Positions 1 to 10,446 are shown, counted from the stretch's first letter. The stretch: 64,000 bases of DNA from Alteromonas pelagimontana (GCF_002499975.2 NZ_CP052766.1:3162001-3226000); one strand, 5' to 3'. Notes: generated from the letters alone by a model not told the origin. A program made the numbers and translations.

Positions 1-310
1 GGGCACCTTCTGCGGCAAACTGCTCTTCTGTGTAGCCCACGTACTTAAGCGGAACCTTGTCATAATACTGGCTTTCTGCACCAGCTATAACTGTATTGTT
101 ATGTAAACGAAAATAAAGAAGTACCGCCTTTTTTAACCACTGATGGACCTCCCATTCACCCGCTATTTTTTCGGCAACTCTCGCTTTTCCCGAATTAAGT
201 AGAGCAATGACGTCATTCACCGCCTGTCTTACCTGTTCAGAGGCAGATGTGGGAGAAATGGTGTCGCGGTTGTCAAAGGCGTCTTCAATAATGGCTTTTA
301 ATTCATTCAT
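1..310 (-). CDS. dapD: 2,3,4,5-tetrahydropyridine-2,6-dicarboxylate N-succinyltransferase (N-terminal part)
   Basis: Only the first 103 codons are present; the gene runs off the left edge. DapD transfers succinyl from succinyl-CoA to tetrahydrodipicolinate in the lysine and meso-diaminopimelate pathway in the cytoplasm. The translation begins MNELKAIIEDAF and contains WEVHQWLKKAVLLYFRLHNN, the typical helical N-terminal domain of DapD; the hexapeptide beta-helix would lie outside the window. The ATG at 310 overlaps the glnD stop codon as ATGA, so the two genes are probably translationally coupled. A glnD-dapD neighbourhood is also common in gammaproteobacteria. Confidence 0.93.
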   Translation of the reverse strand, partial: MNELKAIIEDAFDNRDTISPTSASEQVRQAVNDVIALLNSGKARVAEKIAGEWEVHQWLKKAVLLYFRLHNNTVIAGAESQYYDKVPLKYVGYTEEQFAAEGA

Positions 311-2958
311 GGTATGTTGATATCTTCAAGTTGATCGAGTTTGAACAGGATTTGCTTTTTTAACGCTACCTGCTGTTCCTGCGTTAAAGCTTTACCAGCG
401 TCATTGCTGACAATAAAAATATCTTCTGCACGCTCGCCGATTGTCGCAATTTTTGCCAGTTTTAAGGTGACACTGGTATCGACAAAAGCGTGGCCGATTT
501 TGGCAAGAATGCCAGGTGCATCCAACGCTTCTAATTCTATCAATGTATTTTCTTCACCAAAGTTAAAGAAACGTACTTTGGTAGGTACATCTAACTGGCG
601 CATCTGGCGAGGAAGCTTGCGCTTATTATCATGAGCGCGGCCGGGTTTCTCCAGTTGTGCAATAATAGCCTTTTCCAGGCTTTGGATTCTTTCAGGGGTA
701 GATAGCCGGGAACCGTTATTTTCCAACACCAGTAAACTGTCGAATACGTATCCATCCCGCGTGACGGTGATATGGGCGTCATGGATGGAGCAGTTTCGGC
801 TATCCAGCACCGACGCAACTTGCGCAAATAACGCTTTGCGGTCTTTTCCATAAATTAAAATTTCGGTGCCGCCTTTGGCAAACTCATCATTGGCTTTAAC
901 CAGCAGAGCTTGTTCGTTTGCGGGAAAGAGTTCACGTTCAGCTTTTATAATCTCGCGGCTGTGCCACGCAATTTGTGCAGGTTTGAAACGTACAAAATAA
1001 TCATCATCTAATCGGTTCCACAATACATCGACTTTTTCCAGATCGCTGCCACTTTGAATGAGAAGTTGCCGCGCATGCTGCATATGCGACTGCACACGTT
1101 CGTTAATGGTGGCCTGACACTGAAGTCCGTTATCCAGTGCTTTTTGAGAGATCAAATAAAGCTCTCGAAGCAAAGAGGCTTTCCAGTCATTCCAGAGATT
1201 GTCGTTGGTGGCCCGAATATCGGCTAAAGTTAGCACGTAAAGCAAATTTAAGTGATTATGACTGCGCATAGCGGTGGCGAATTCACTAATGACGTCAGGA
1301 TCGTAAATGTCCCGGCGCTGCGCCACTACCGACATTAATAGATGATTTTCCACCAGCCAGCTGATTAATTCCGCATCGCTTTTTTCTAGATCATGCTGCT
1401 CGCAAAACGTTTTAACGTCCGCGGCACCCAGCTTGGAATGGTCGCCGTTTCGACCTTTGGCAATGTCGTGAAAAATTGCAGCAATATAGAGTAGTTCAGG
1501 TTTATCCAAATTCCGCACAATGCGGCCGCAGCGAGGAAATTCGGTATTTTGCGCAGAAAAGTAATGGTTTACATGTTTTACCAGCCGGTGGGTGTGTTCA
1601 TCGACTGTATAAGCGTGAAATAAATCGAATTGCATCATGCCGACAATTTTGTCCCACTCCGGCAGATATGACTGCAAAATGCCGTATTCGTGCATAACAT
1701 CCCATGCAAAGTCGAAAAAGTGAGGATGCCGGAATAACTGCATAAGCCGCTTACGGCAGGCGGGACGCTCCACATAATATTGCGATTCAAACTTCCGCCG
1801 TGCATTGCGTAACTGGCGTATGCAATCTGTGTCTAGGCCCTGAGTCTCCCGGGTTTCAGCGATAATGTAAAGGAAATCTAATATGGCTTCGGGAGTGGCA
1901 AACACATCATCGTGCTGAGGTGAAATCATGCCATCAAGCAAACTAAAGTTGTGGTTAATGGGCGTGTGGTTCTTGACCGTTTGGTTGAGCATGTCGTAAC
2001 GAAAGCGCTGCAGTAACATTTTGTTAAGTTCAGTCACTCTGCGAACGACGCGGAAAAAGTCCCGCATCATCGCTTCTACCGAATTTTTACCTTCTTCACC
2101 ATATCCCAAACGCGCAGCAACATCGGGTTGATAATCAAAAAGTAGCCTGTTTTCGCTCCGACCCGCCGTTAAGTGCAGCGCGAAGCGCATCCTCCATAAA
2201 TCTATACGACAATCGATGAGTTCACTGTGCTCTTGCTCAGTAAAATAGCCATGACCGACTAAGGAAAAGCCGTCGTATTCTTTGAAATGTTTTTTTGCAA
2301 CCCAGCCAATTGATTGAATATCCCGCAGGCAGCCCGGGTTTTCTTTAACGTTGGGTTCCAGGTTGTAGGAGGTGCCATTGAATTTAGCGTGACGCGTTTT
2401 TTGCTCTTCGTACTTCGCCACGAAAAAGTCTTTACTGCTCCAGGAGTGCCGCCCGTTAACCTCTTCCCATAGTTTTTCAAATATTTCTATTGAGCCGGTT
2501 AGAAGCCGACTTTCTACGAGATTGGTGGCAATAGTGATATCATCTTTCGCCAGTTTAACCGTTTCTTTAATAGTGCGAACAGATTGCCCGACATCCAGGC
2601 GAATATCCCATAGCAGGGTAATGAATTGTCCGACTTTTTCTTGTGTTCGCGATGCAAGTGTTTTGCGACTTACGATTAACAAATCAATGTCTGAGTACGG
2701 TTGTAAATGACCACGACCATACCCCCCGACAGCGCAGAGAGCGATATCCTTGTCCTGATCTAACTGAAATAAGTGCCACAAACGAAAAAGCAGTGCATCA
2801 ACAAAATGGGCTCTACCTAGTACCAGCCGATTGACAGGGGTGGTTCCAAAGGCTTCATCCAACCACAAATAGCTGTCTGTTACGCATTGCCTGATTGCTG
2901 CTATATCGTCGACTGTGGTAATGGATTCAATTTGTTCAGTCAGTTTCTGTAAGCTCAA
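307..2958 (-). CDS. glnD: Bifunctional [protein-PII] uridylyltransferase/uridylyl-removing enzyme
   Basis: GlnD senses glutamine and adds or removes UMP on PII proteins, setting glutamine synthetase activity and NtrBC signalling. The 883 residues match the usual length of about 890. A nucleotidyltransferase motif GGYGRG...SDID lies at residues 78-92. An HD phosphohydrolase core (FHDIAKGRNGDHS) sits near residue 500, and two ACT domains fill the C-terminus from about residue 700. The start is a TTG with an AGAAGG ribosome site six to seven bases upstream. The stop overlaps the dapD start. All catalytic motifs look intact, so the enzyme should be functional. Confidence 0.97.
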   Translation of the reverse strand: MSLQKLTEQIESITTVDDIAAIRQCVTDSYLWLDEAFGTTPVNRLVLGRAHFVDALLFRLWHLFQLDQDKDIALCAVGGYGRGHLQPYSDIDLLIVSRKTLASRTQEKVGQFITLLWDIRLDVGQSVRTIKETVKLAKDDITIATNLVESRLLTGSIEIFEKLWEEVNGRHSWSSKDFFVAKYEEQKTRHAKFNGTSYNLEPNVKENPGCLRDIQSIGWVAKKHFKEYDGFSLVGHGYFTEQEHSELIDCRIDLWRMRFALHLTAGRSENRLLFDYQPDVAARLGYGEEGKNSVEAMMRDFFRVVRRVTELNKMLLQRFRYDMLNQTVKNHTPINHNFSLLDGMISPQHDDVFATPEAILDFLYIIAETRETQGLDTDCIRQLRNARRKFESQYYVERPACRKRLMQLFRHPHFFDFAWDVMHEYGILQSYLPEWDKIVGMMQFDLFHAYTVDEHTHRLVKHVNHYFSAQNTEFPRCGRIVRNLDKPELLYIAAIFHDIAKGRNGDHSKLGAADVKTFCEQHDLEKSDAELISWLVENHLLMSVVAQRRDIYDPDVISEFATAMRSHNHLNLLYVLTLADIRATNDNLWNDWKASLLRELYLISQKALDNGLQCQATINERVQSHMQHARQLLIQSGSDLEKVDVLWNRLDDDYFVRFKPAQIAWHSREIIKAERELFPANEQALLVKANDEFAKGGTEILIYGKDRKALFAQVASVLDSRNCSIHDAHITVTRDGYVFDSLLVLENNGSRLSTPERIQSLEKAIIAQLEKPGRAHDNKRKLPRQMRQLDVPTKVRFFNFGEENTLIELEALDAPGILAKIGHAFVDTSVTLKLAKIATIGERAEDIFIVSNDAGKALTQEQQVALKKQILFKLDQLEDINIP

Positions 2959-3089
2959 AATACGCCTTCTCGTTACACCGGGGTAAGCCTCAAGAACCTT
3001 ATCATGAAAAGGAGAAAAATCGCAGTAGCAAAAAGAGGCATAAAGGCTGCCAAAAAGTGCATATTTATATCAAAAGGTTATTTAGGCAA

Positions 3090-3113
3090 GGCTGCTAAGT
3101 GGCGATAGCAGCC
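3090..3113 (-). terminator. Hairpin between map and glnD
   Basis: An 8-bp perfect stem (GGCTGCTA with TAGCAGCC, loop of 8) lies just past the map stop codon on the minus strand. No clear T-run follows, so it could be a weak terminator or an mRNA-stabilising hairpin. Confidence 0.4.
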
Positions 3114-3130
3114 ATGGTAAAGAGGAATTA

Positions 3131-3922
3131 CTAATGATTGATAACGCGAGGCAAATCTTCTTCATCACGTAAAGTAAGCACTTCTACGCCTGTTTCAGTT
3201 ACGAGCAGGGTGTGTTCCCACTGCGCACTTAAACTGCGATCTTTGGTGACCACAGTCCATTGATCGGGCAGAATTTTGGAATAACGTTTACCGGCGTTAA
3301 CCATAGGCTCGATAGTAAAGCACATGCCAGCAACCAATTCTTCACCGGTACCTGGTCGCCCATAATGGACCACTTGCGGCTCCTCATGAAAATCAGCGCC
3401 GATGCCGTGGCCGCAGAACTCTCTGACAATTGAATAATTATGCGATTCCGCGTGGGATTGACAAATATACCCAATGTCTCCTAAGCGCATTCCGGGCTTA
3501 ACTTGTTGAATGGCCTTATACAAGCATTCCTGCGTTACTCTTACCAGCCGCTCAGCAAGAATACTGGGCTTTCCGACGATAAACATTTTCGACGAATCGC
3601 CATGGTAACCATCCTTAATAACAGTGACATCAATATTAAGAATGTCACCGTCTTTTAATTTTTTATCAGAAGGAATTCCATGACAAATACAATGATTGAC
3701 AGAAGTACAAATTGACTTTGGAAATGGCGGGTGCCCATAGTTTAGCGGAGCGGGTATTGCCTGCTGTTCATTAACAATATAGTCGTGACAGAGTGTATTA
3801 AGCTCGTCAGTTGTCACCCCTTTCTTTACATGGGGCGTGATCATTGTCAGAACATCAGCTGCAAGTTTGCCAGCAATGCGCATTTTTTCTATTTCTTCAG
3901 CGGTTTTAATATTAGCTGCCAC
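3131..3922 (-). CDS. map: Type I methionine aminopeptidase
   Basis: Removes the initiator methionine from nascent proteins. The metal-binding residues of the pita-bread fold are all visible: Asp in DVTVIKDG, Asp in HGDSSKMF, His in GHGIGADFHEEP, Glu in FTIEPM and Glu in WEHTLL. The open frame extends upstream to 3952, but the GTG at 3922 is chosen because GAGG lies seven bases before it and the protein then begins VAANIKTAEEIEKM, matching the family N-terminus; length is then 263 residues. It is divergent from rpsB, the common arrangement in gammaproteobacteria. Confidence 0.96.
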   Translation of the reverse strand: MAANIKTAEEIEKMRIAGKLAADVLTMITPHVKKGVTTDELNTLCHDYIVNEQQAIPAPLNYGHPPFPKSICTSVNHCICHGIPSDKKLKDGDILNIDVTVIKDGYHGDSSKMFIVGKPSILAERLVRVTQECLYKAIQQVKPGMRLGDIGYICQSHAESHNYSIVREFCGHGIGADFHEEPQVVHYGRPGTGEELVAGMCFTIEPMVNAGKRYSKILPDQWTVVTKDRSLSAQWEHTLLVTETGVEVLTLRDEEDLPRVINH

Positions 3923-4085
3923 TGGGATCCTCGAATAAGTTAATGAATGCATTAGGAGGGAAATGCGTTATGTAAAAGCTGCATTCTCCCAGCCACTTTG
4001 TGTTTATGGTAACGCTTGCGAGAGTGGCTGTACAGCCAGCGGGACATTGAGATTATGAATAGTTGTCAATAACGAGCGCTATTAC

Positions 4086-4114
4086 TTGAGAAATTAGCAT
4101 CGTCATGGTATAAA
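4086..4114 (+). promoter_or_regulatory. Sigma70 promoter of rpsB-tsf
   Basis: TTGAGA (4086-4091), a 17-base spacer and TATAAA (4109-4114) form a good sigma70 promoter. It is followed by a GC-rich discriminator (GCGCCCGCC), a feature of growth-rate and ppGpp-controlled ribosomal promoters. Confidence 0.75.
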
Positions 4115-4120
4115 GCGCCC

Positions 4121-4278
4121 GCCTTTGATAACAGGGTGATTATTCTTTGGGAATGTATCGCTACAAAGGTACGAATATTACTTAAAACACACATATACCG
4201 TCACTTGTTATCGGGGTGTCCAGAATATGGATCGATACAAGGGGTGTATGGAGGCCTAACCCCAATAGAGGACTAGAC
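4121..4278 (+). promoter_or_regulatory. rpsB leader, candidate S2 autoregulatory RNA
   Basis: The transcript leader is about 158 nt, long for a simple ribosome site. Its 3' half contains GGGG (near 4214) and GGGGTGT (near 4241) followed by a pairing CCTAACCCC block just upstream of the AGAGGAC ribosome site. This resembles the S2-binding rpsB leader known in gammaproteobacteria, where free S2 represses rpsB-tsf. The match is by eye only. Confidence 0.4.
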
Positions 4279-5010
4279 ATGGCTAATGTTTCAATGCGTG
4301 ACATGCTGAAAGCCGGTGTGCATTTCGGCCACCAAACCCGTTACTGGAACCCAAAGATGAAGCCTTTTATCTTTGGTGCGCGTAATAAAGTTCATATCAT
4401 TAACCTGGAAAAAACAGTGCCATTGTTTAATGATGCGCTGAGCTATCTTTCCAGCGTAGCTAACAGAAAAGGAAAAATTCTTTTTGTTGGTACTAAACGC
4501 GCAGCTGGTGATGCAATAAAAGATGCAGCAGTAAAATGCGATCAGTTTTATGTAAATAAGCGTTGGTTAGGCGGCATGCTGACTAACTGGAAAACTGTGC
4601 GTCAATCAATCAAGCGTCTGAAAGAGCTAGAGCAACAAAGCCAAGATGGTACGTTTGACAAGTTGACCAAAAAAGAAGCATTGATGCTTCAGCGCGAAAT
4701 GGACAAGCTGGAAAACAGCTTGGGTGGTATCAAAAATATGGGCGGTCTTCCTGACTGTATTTTTGTTGTTGATGCTGATCACGAACACATCGCTGTGACT
4801 GAAGCCCGTAATCTGGGTATTCCAGTAGTTGGCGTAGTTGATACTAACTCCAATCCAGATGGCGTTGATTATATCATCCCAGGTAACGATGACGCGATTC
4901 GTGCTATTCAACTGTATCTTGACGCTGCAGCCGATGCCGTGAACAAAGGTCGCGACAGCAACCTTGAAGTTCAGGCCGAACAGGACGATTTCGTAGAAGC
5001 TTCTGAATAA
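4279..5010 (+). CDS. rpsB: 30S ribosomal protein S2
   Basis: S2 binds the 30S head-body junction and is needed to recruit S1. The start at 4279 gives [20 protein letters not shown], the canonical N-terminus, with AGAGGAC upstream; an in-frame ATG at 4216 lies in the leader and is rejected. The 243 residues match the usual length. Conserved blocks include [24 protein letters not shown] and [21 protein letters not shown]. It is cotranscribed with tsf after a weak hairpin. Confidence 0.98.
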   Translation: MANVSMRDMLKAGVHFGHQTRYWNPKMKPFIFGARNKVHIINLEKTVPLFNDALSYLSSVANRKGKILFVGTKRAAGDAIKDAAVKCDQFYVNKRWLGGMLTNWKTVRQSIKRLKELEQQSQDGTFDKLTKKEALMLQREMDKLENSLGGIKNMGGLPDCIFVVDADHEHIAVTEARNLGIPVVGVVDTNSNPDGVDYIIPGNDDAIRAIQLYLDAAADAVNKGRDSNLEVQAEQDDFVEASE

Positions 5011-5080
5011 TAACTTTAGAAGCTGACAGTGACTGCTTCTGACATGGCGCTGTCATAAAATCAAACGAATATCTTTAATA

Positions 5081-5100
5081 GGGGCACATCTGCCCCTTTT
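5081..5100 (+). terminator. rpsB-tsf intergenic hairpin (partial terminator)
   Basis: GGGGCA-CATC-TGCCCC followed by TTTT. The short T-run suggests partial attenuation between rpsB and tsf, in line with the known imbalance of the two products in other bacteria. Confidence 0.5.
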
Positions 5101-5138
5101 ACTCATTACTTAATAGTTAAATGCTGAGGAATTGAAAA

Positions 5139-6011
5139 ATGGCAGTGACTGCAGCACTAGTTAAAGAACTGCGCGAGCGTACTGGCGCAGGCATGATGGA
5201 TTGTAAAAAAGCTTTGGTTGAAACCGACGGTGATATCGAGCTGGCCATTGAGAATATGCGTAAATCAGGGCAGGCTAAAGCAGCTAAAAAGGCAGGTCGT
5301 ATTGCCGCTGAAGGTGTCATCCTGACGCAAGTAGCCGCAAATCGGGCTACCATGCTTGAACTTAACTGTGAAACTGACTTCGTTGCTCGTGATGAAGGGT
5401 TTTTGAGTTTTGGTAACAGCATTATTGCGGTTGCGCATGATAACAACATCAATGACATCGACGCACTTAACGACGCAGAACTGGATGGCAAGAAAATCAG
5501 TGATGTTCGTGACACCCTGGTTACCAAAATTGGTGAAAATATCGCTCCCCGTCGCGTTGTGAATGTGGAAGGTGATAACTTAGGTGCATACGTCCACGGC
5601 GGCCGTATTGGCGTAATTGCCATTTTAACCGGTGGTGACGAAGAGCTGGCGAAAGATATCGCAATGCACGTAGCTGCAGCAAATCCTCAGTTCGTTAAGC
5701 CAGAAAATGTTCCAGCTGAAGTGGTTGAGAAAGAAAAAGAAATTCAGCTAGAAATTGCTATGCAGTCTGGCAAACCTGCTGATATCGCAGAAAAAATGGT
5801 TTCAGGCCGTATGAAGAAATTCACCGGCGAAGTCAGCCTGACAGGTCAACCGTTTGTTAAAGATCCTTCCATTTCTGTGGCTGATTTGCTGAAGAGCAAA
5901 GGGGCAGATGTGGTTAACTTCATCCGTTTTGAAGTAGGTGAAGGAATCGAAAGAAAAACAGAAGACTTTGCGGCAGAAGTTGCTGCGCAAATGGAAGCGG
6001 CCAAGAAATAA
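5139..6011 (+). CDS. tsf: Translation elongation factor Ts
   Basis: EF-Ts exchanges GDP on EF-Tu during elongation. The N-terminal UBA-like domain ([20 protein letters not shown]) and the following [16 protein letters not shown] and core [10 protein letters not shown] motif that contacts EF-Tu are present. The 290 residues match the family (about 283 in E. coli). A GAGGAA ribosome site precedes the ATG. It is the last gene of the rpsB-tsf unit, closed by the terminator at 6058-6083. Confidence 0.98.
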   Translation: MAVTAALVKELRERTGAGMMDCKKALVETDGDIELAIENMRKSGQAKAAKKAGRIAAEGVILTQVAANRATMLELNCETDFVARDEGFLSFGNSIIAVAHDNNINDIDALNDAELDGKKISDVRDTLVTKIGENIAPRRVVNVEGDNLGAYVHGGRIGVIAILTGGDEELAKDIAMHVAAANPQFVKPENVPAEVVEKEKEIQLEIAMQSGKPADIAEKMVSGRMKKFTGEVSLTGQPFVKDPSISVADLLKSKGADVVNFIRFEVGEGIERKTEDFAAEVAAQMEAAKK

Positions 6012-6057
6012 TTGGCCGTTTGACTTTTGCATTAGGCGAATGTCGGATACACTACTG

Positions 6058-6083
6058 AGCACCTCTTCGGAGGTGCTTTTTTA
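6058..6083 (+). terminator. Intrinsic terminator of rpsB-tsf
   Basis: AGCACCTC-TTCG-GAGGTGCT, an 8-bp stem with a UUCG tetraloop, followed by six T residues. Confidence 0.93.
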
Positions 6084-6243
6084 TAAGTATGGTATGCTTC
6101 TTGCGTTTATCAATAAAGTTTAAGAAGCAGTCAGGATTCTGAAGCACATATTCTAATCAGGGTTGCGTTTTTGAATCGGTTTGCATCATCACTTGCTGGC
6201 GCGAATGATGATGCAAGCCGAGTTCATGAGGACATATCGAATA

Positions 6244-6981
6244 ATGAGTATCACACCAAAATCAGCTTACCGACGTATTTTGTTAAAACTCAGTGGCGAG
6301 GCTCTAATGGGAGCCGAAGGGTTTGGGATTGACCCCAAAGTTCTGGACAGAATGGCCCAGGAAATTAAAGAGCTGGTAGAATTAGGTGTGCAGGTTGGCC
6401 TGGTCATCGGTGGTGGTAACCTTTTTCGCGGTGAGGGCCTGGCAAAGGCAGGCATGAATCGGGTTGTGGGCGACCATATGGGCATGCTGGCCACGGTTAT
6501 GAATGGCTTAGCAATGCGCGATGCCTTACATCGGGCGTTTGTTAACGCCCGCTTAATGTCAGCCATTCCATTAAACGGCGTGTGCGATGCTTACAACTGG
6601 GCAGAAGCTATCAGTTTGCTAAAATCGGGTCGCGTAGTCATCTTTTCAGCCGGGACGGGAAATCCGTTCTTCACTACCGATTCTGCAGCATGTTTGCGTG
6701 GCATTGAAATTGAAGCCGACGCTGTTTTAAAAGCCACTAAAGTTGATGGTGTTTACAGTGATGATCCGGTGAAGAATCCGGAAGCGACGTTGTACAAGCA
6801 GTTAACTTATAATGAAGTGCTTGAAAAAGAATTAAAAGTTATGGATCTATCGGCTTTTACTTTGGCTCGTGATCATAGCTTACCCATTCGTGTGTTCAAT
6901 ATGAACAAACCGGGTTGTTTAAAGCGAGTGGTATTGGGGGAGCCTGAAGGCACTCTGATTGACCACGCTGAAAAATTATAG
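6244..6981 (+). CDS. pyrH: Uridylate kinase (UMP kinase)
   Basis: Phosphorylates UMP to UDP in pyrimidine synthesis. The translation starts [20 protein letters not shown] and carries the amino-acid-kinase motifs [19 protein letters not shown] and the [12 protein letters not shown] segment. Length from 6244 is 245 residues, the family norm. Longer in-frame starts at 6181 and 6226 add a non-homologous extension. The GAGGAC at about 6228 is 10 or more bases from the chosen ATG, so the start is likely but not certain. Confidence 0.96.
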   Translation: MSITPKSAYRRILLKLSGEALMGAEGFGIDPKVLDRMAQEIKELVELGVQVGLVIGGGNLFRGEGLAKAGMNRVVGDHMGMLATVMNGLAMRDALHRAFVNARLMSAIPLNGVCDAYNWAEAISLLKSGRVVIFSAGTGNPFFTTDSAACLRGIEIEADAVLKATKVDGVYSDDPVKNPEATLYKQLTYNEVLEKELKVMDLSAFTLARDHSLPIRVFNMNKPGCLKRVVLGEPEGTLIDHAEKL

Positions 6982-7003
6982 AAAGTAAAAAAGGATAATT
7001 ATT

Positions 7004-7561
7004 GTGATTGATGAGATTGAAATAGATGCGCGTGAGCGTATGGAAAAAAGCATCAGCGCACTGAAAAGTCAGTTGAGTAAAATTCGCACAGGTCGTGCTC
7101 ATCCCAGTCTTCTTGATGGGATCATGGTTTCGTATTACGGCACTAATACCCCGCTTAAACAAGTCGCTAATGTGGTGGCAGAAGACAGCCGTACACTTGC
7201 TTTGACTGTATTTGATAAAAGCGCTATCCAAGCGGTAGAAAAAGCCATTATGCAGTCCGATCTGGGTTTAAACCCGATGAGTGCTGGTGCGGCAATCCGT
7301 ATTCCTCTACCACCACTTACGGAAGAGCGTCGTAAAGATTTGATCCGTGTTGTTCGCAATGAAGCAGAGCAAGGGCGAGTGGCAATCCGCAATATTCGTC
7401 GCGATGCAAACAGCGATCTCAAAGAATTGCTGAAGGAGAAGGAAATCAGCGAAGATGAGAATCGCGCAGGTGAAGAAAATATTCAGACATTAACCAATGA
7501 TTTTATTAAAAAGATTGATGTGATGTTGGCGGATAAAGAAAAAGAGTTAATGGAAGTATAA
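7004..7561 (+). CDS. frr: Ribosome recycling factor
   Basis: RRF works with EF-G to split post-termination ribosomes. The 185 residues match the family exactly. Hallmarks are [20 protein letters not shown] near the start, the [11 protein letters not shown] motif and the C-terminal helix ending in LMEV. The start is GTG with AAGGAT upstream. It sits in the conserved order rpsB-tsf-pyrH-frr-uppS. Confidence 0.98.
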   Translation: MIDEIEIDARERMEKSISALKSQLSKIRTGRAHPSLLDGIMVSYYGTNTPLKQVANVVAEDSRTLALTVFDKSAIQAVEKAIMQSDLGLNPMSAGAAIRIPLPPLTEERRKDLIRVVRNEAEQGRVAIRNIRRDANSDLKELLKEKEISEDENRAGEENIQTLTNDFIKKIDVMLADKEKELMEV

Positions 7562-7569
7562 TACCAGTC

Positions 7570-8349
7570 ATGTTAGGAAAGCGGTCTAGCGCAGAAACCC
7601 CGACGGCAGCGGTCGAAGTCTCATCACCCGGCCCGCAGCATGTTGCCATCATCATGGATGGCAACGGACGCTGGGCACAGAAAAAGGGAAAAATTCGCAC
7701 CTTTGGGCACAAGGCAGGAGTCGAATCGGTTCGGGCAGTAGTAAGATTTGCGCGAAAAACAGGTATACGTTCGCTTACGCTTTTTGCCTTTAGCAGCGAA
7801 AACTGGAAACGGCCGGAGGAAGAAGTCAGTGTACTGATGGAGCTATTTAACCTGGTGCTAAATAGCGAAGCAAAGCGACTTCATAAAAACGGCGTGCGGC
7901 TGAAGGTAATTGGTGATGTGTCAGCATTTGACGATAAACTGAAGGCAAAAATTCGTAAAGCCGAAGCCATGACTGAAGATAATTCTGAGCTTGTACTCAA
8001 TATTGCTGCCAACTATGGAGGCCGCTGGGATATTGTAAATGCAGCTAGGCATTTAGCGGCGAAAGTACAAAACGGCGAAATCGCTGTGAGCGATATTAAC
8101 GAAGAGCAGCTTGATACGCAGATTTCGACAGCCGGACTTCCTGAATTAGATTTACTTATTCGTACCGGTGGAGAACGCAGAATCAGTAATTTTCTGTTAT
8201 GGCAATGCGCTTACGCTGAGCTCTACTTCACGGAAGTACTATGGCCAGATTTTGATGAAGAAGTTTTTCAACTGGCTGTGGATGATTTCAATATGCGCCA
8301 ACGCCGGTTTGGCTTAACCGGCGAACAAATCAGCATCTCAGGAAGCTGA
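7570..8349 (+). CDS. uppS: Undecaprenyl diphosphate synthase (ditrans,polycis)
   Basis: Condenses eight isopentenyl diphosphates onto farnesyl diphosphate, giving the C55 carrier for peptidoglycan and O-antigen. The catalytic Asp is in [11 protein letters not shown] near residue 30. The signature [15 protein letters not shown] and [13 protein letters not shown] segment ([10 protein letters not shown]) bind diphosphate. At 259 residues it is full length. It begins 8 bases after frr, before cdsA. Confidence 0.97.
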   Translation: MLGKRSSAETPTAAVEVSSPGPQHVAIIMDGNGRWAQKKGKIRTFGHKAGVESVRAVVRFARKTGIRSLTLFAFSSENWKRPEEEVSVLMELFNLVLNSEAKRLHKNGVRLKVIGDVSAFDDKLKAKIRKAEAMTEDNSELVLNIAANYGGRWDIVNAARHLAAKVQNGEIAVSDINEEQLDTQISTAGLPELDLLIRTGGERRISNFLLWQCAYAELYFTEVLWPDFDEEVFQLAVDDFNMRQRRFGLTGEQISISGS

Positions 8350-8401
8350 TCATGCGCCGTGGCACAGGGCGGACCCTGTAAACAGGAGCCGGAAGCCGAT
8401 T

Positions 8402-9265
8402 ATGCTAAAACAACGGATAATAACAGCATTAGTGCTGGCGCCTCTGGCGTTGATAGCAGTTTTATTTTTGCCAATATGGTGGTTCGAAATTGCCATTGCT
8501 GGCGTTGTAGCATTAGGTGCCTACGAATGGGCGAATATGTCGGGTATTGTCGGCAGACCTAACAAAGCTGCGTTTATGGTGGCAATTTTTGTCGCCTGCA
8601 TACTCTTATCGATGCTTGTTGAAGTCGAGATGATCTGGTATCAAGGCCAGCTTCACCCGTTGTACCATGCTATTCTTGGGATAGCCGTGTTATGGTGGTT
8701 AGTCTCTCTTGCAATGATCATTGCTTATCCCCGGTACTCGCTCAAATGGCGAAACAGTAGATCCATCCGAGGTCTCTTTGGTGTGCTAACACTAATTCCC
8801 ACATGGGTAGCGGTAATCAGCTTACGCACAAGCTTACATGATATTGATCCTCTCTACGGCTCGTCCCTTATTTTCTATGTACTCGGAATAGTCTGGGCCG
8901 CCGACATCGGCGCTTTCTTCGTGGGCGTGAAATTTGGCCGCCATAAGTTGCGCCCCAATGTTTCTCCCGGTAAAACCTTAGAAGGGTTACTAGGCGGCGT
9001 TGCTGCATCTTTAGCTATTATCGCCTTTGCTGCGCTTCACTATCAGGTTGCACCATCACGCATTTGGTTACATCTGGTAATCGGTGGAATTACTGTAGGC
9101 GTTTCTGCATTAGGCGACTTAAACGAAAGTATGCTTAAGCGCTGCGCAGGAATTAAAGATAGCGGTAAATTATTGCCTGGGCACGGTGGCGTACTCGATC
9201 GTATTGATAGCCTAACGGCTGCCTTCCCCGTATTCGCTTTTTGCTATGTTACGTGGATGGCATGA
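8402..9265 (+). CDS. cdsA: Phosphatidate cytidylyltransferase
   Basis: Makes CDP-diacylglycerol from phosphatidate and CTP at the inner membrane. The 287 residues contain about eight hydrophobic segments. The C-terminal family signature is visible as GDLNESMLKRCAGIKDSGKLLPGHGGVLDRIDS in pieces, including the metal-binding Asp residues. The stop overlaps the dxr start (ATGATG at 9262), indicating one operon. Confidence 0.97.
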   Translation: MLKQRIITALVLAPLALIAVLFLPIWWFEIAIAGVVALGAYEWANMSGIVGRPNKAAFMVAIFVACILLSMLVEVEMIWYQGQLHPLYHAILGIAVLWWLVSLAMIIAYPRYSLKWRNSRSIRGLFGVLTLIPTWVAVISLRTSLHDIDPLYGSSLIFYVLGIVWAADIGAFFVGVKFGRHKLRPNVSPGKTLEGLLGGVAASLAIIAFAALHYQVAPSRIWLHLVIGGITVGVSALGDLNESMLKRCAGIKDSGKLLPGHGGVLDRIDSLTAAFPVFAFCYVTWMA

Positions 9266-10446
9266 TGCAAACTGTCACAATTCTAGGAGCCACAGGCTCC
9301 ATTGGTTGCAATACGCTGGATGTAATTAATCGTCATCCTGATCGTTATCGAGTGTTTGCCATCACCGGTCACACTCAGATTGCAGTGTTAATGCAACAAG
9401 CCAAAGCTTGTGCGCCCCGTTACGTAGTTATAGCCGATGACACCCAGTATAACGAAGCAAAAAAGCTTGCCAAAGAATATGCTGTAGAAGCAGAATTGCT
9501 TTGTGGTTCCAGAGCTTTAGAAGACGTTGCCAACGCGCCTGAGGTCGATATTGTAATGGCGGCGATCGTAGGCGCAGCGGGCTTGCTTCCCACTCTTGCT
9601 GCAGTGCGCGCTGGTAAAAGGGTATTGCTTGCTAATAAAGAGGCGCTGGTAATGTCCGGTGCGTTATTTATGGACGCTGTTAAACAATCTAAGGCAACAA
9701 TTCTTCCTATCGATAGCGAACATAATGCGATATTTCAGTGTCTGCCCAGAGATTTTTGCTATGGCGAACTGGAACGCTCTGGGATTCAGCAAATCCTGCT
9801 CACAGGCTCTGGTGGCCCTTTTCGAACGCGTGAGCTAGTATCATTTCCTGATATTACCGTTGATGAAGCCTGTGCGCATCCTAACTGGAGCATGGGACGA
9901 AAAATCACAGTAGATTCAGCCACCATGATGAACAAGGGGCTGGAGTTTATCGAAGCCCATTGGTTATTTGGCGTCGCAGCCGATAAGATAACGGTAGTGT
10001 TGCATCCCGAGAGCACGATTCATTCCATGGTTCAGTATGTTGATGGTTCGGTGATTGCGCAACTGGGCAATCCTGATATGCGGACACCTATCGCTTTTGG
10101 CCTGGCATTTCCTGAGCGGATTGATTCAGGCGTTGCTCCACTGGATTTTGCGACTTTACACGACCTGACTTTTACCACTCCTTGTTATGAGCGTTATCCA
10201 AATTTGAAGCTAGCTATTGATGCTTGTAAAGAAGGACAGGCGGCAACCACCCGTCTTAATGCAGCAAATGAAATTGCTGTACAGGCTTTTCTTGAAGGGC
10301 GAATTAGCTTTACAAAAATCGCTGAAGTGAACGCAGAAACTTTAAACACGTTGGAACCTAAACAAGTTACGTCACTCCAACAGATTCTTGAGCAGGATAG
10401 GCTGGCAAGAGAAACAGCCACCGGTGTAATTAGAGGCTTGTCGTAG
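9262..10446 (+). CDS. dxr: 1-deoxy-D-xylulose-5-phosphate reductoisomerase
   Basis: Converts DXP to 2-C-methylerythritol 4-phosphate, the committed MEP-pathway step. The NADPH-binding GATGSIGCNTLDVI is at the N-terminus. The LANKEALVMSG, metal-binding DSEHNAIFQ and SMGRKITVDSATMMNKG loops are intact. Start is ATG 9262 or the adjacent ATG 9265; the upstream in-frame ATG at 9241 lies inside cdsA. The stop overlaps the rseP GTG by one base. Confidence 0.97.
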   Translation: MMQTVTILGATGSIGCNTLDVINRHPDRYRVFAITGHTQIAVLMQQAKACAPRYVVIADDTQYNEAKKLAKEYAVEAELLCGSRALEDVANAPEVDIVMAAIVGAAGLLPTLAAVRAGKRVLLANKEALVMSGALFMDAVKQSKATILPIDSEHNAIFQCLPRDFCYGELERSGIQQILLTGSGGPFRTRELVSFPDITVDEACAHPNWSMGRKITVDSATMMNKGLEFIEAHWLFGVAADKITVVLHPESTIHSMVQYVDGSVIAQLGNPDMRTPIAFGLAFPERIDSGVAPLDFATLHDLTFTTPCYERYPNLKLAIDACKEGQAATTRLNAANEIAVQAFLEGRISFTKIAEVNAETLNTLEPKQVTSLQQILEQDRLARETATGVIRGLS

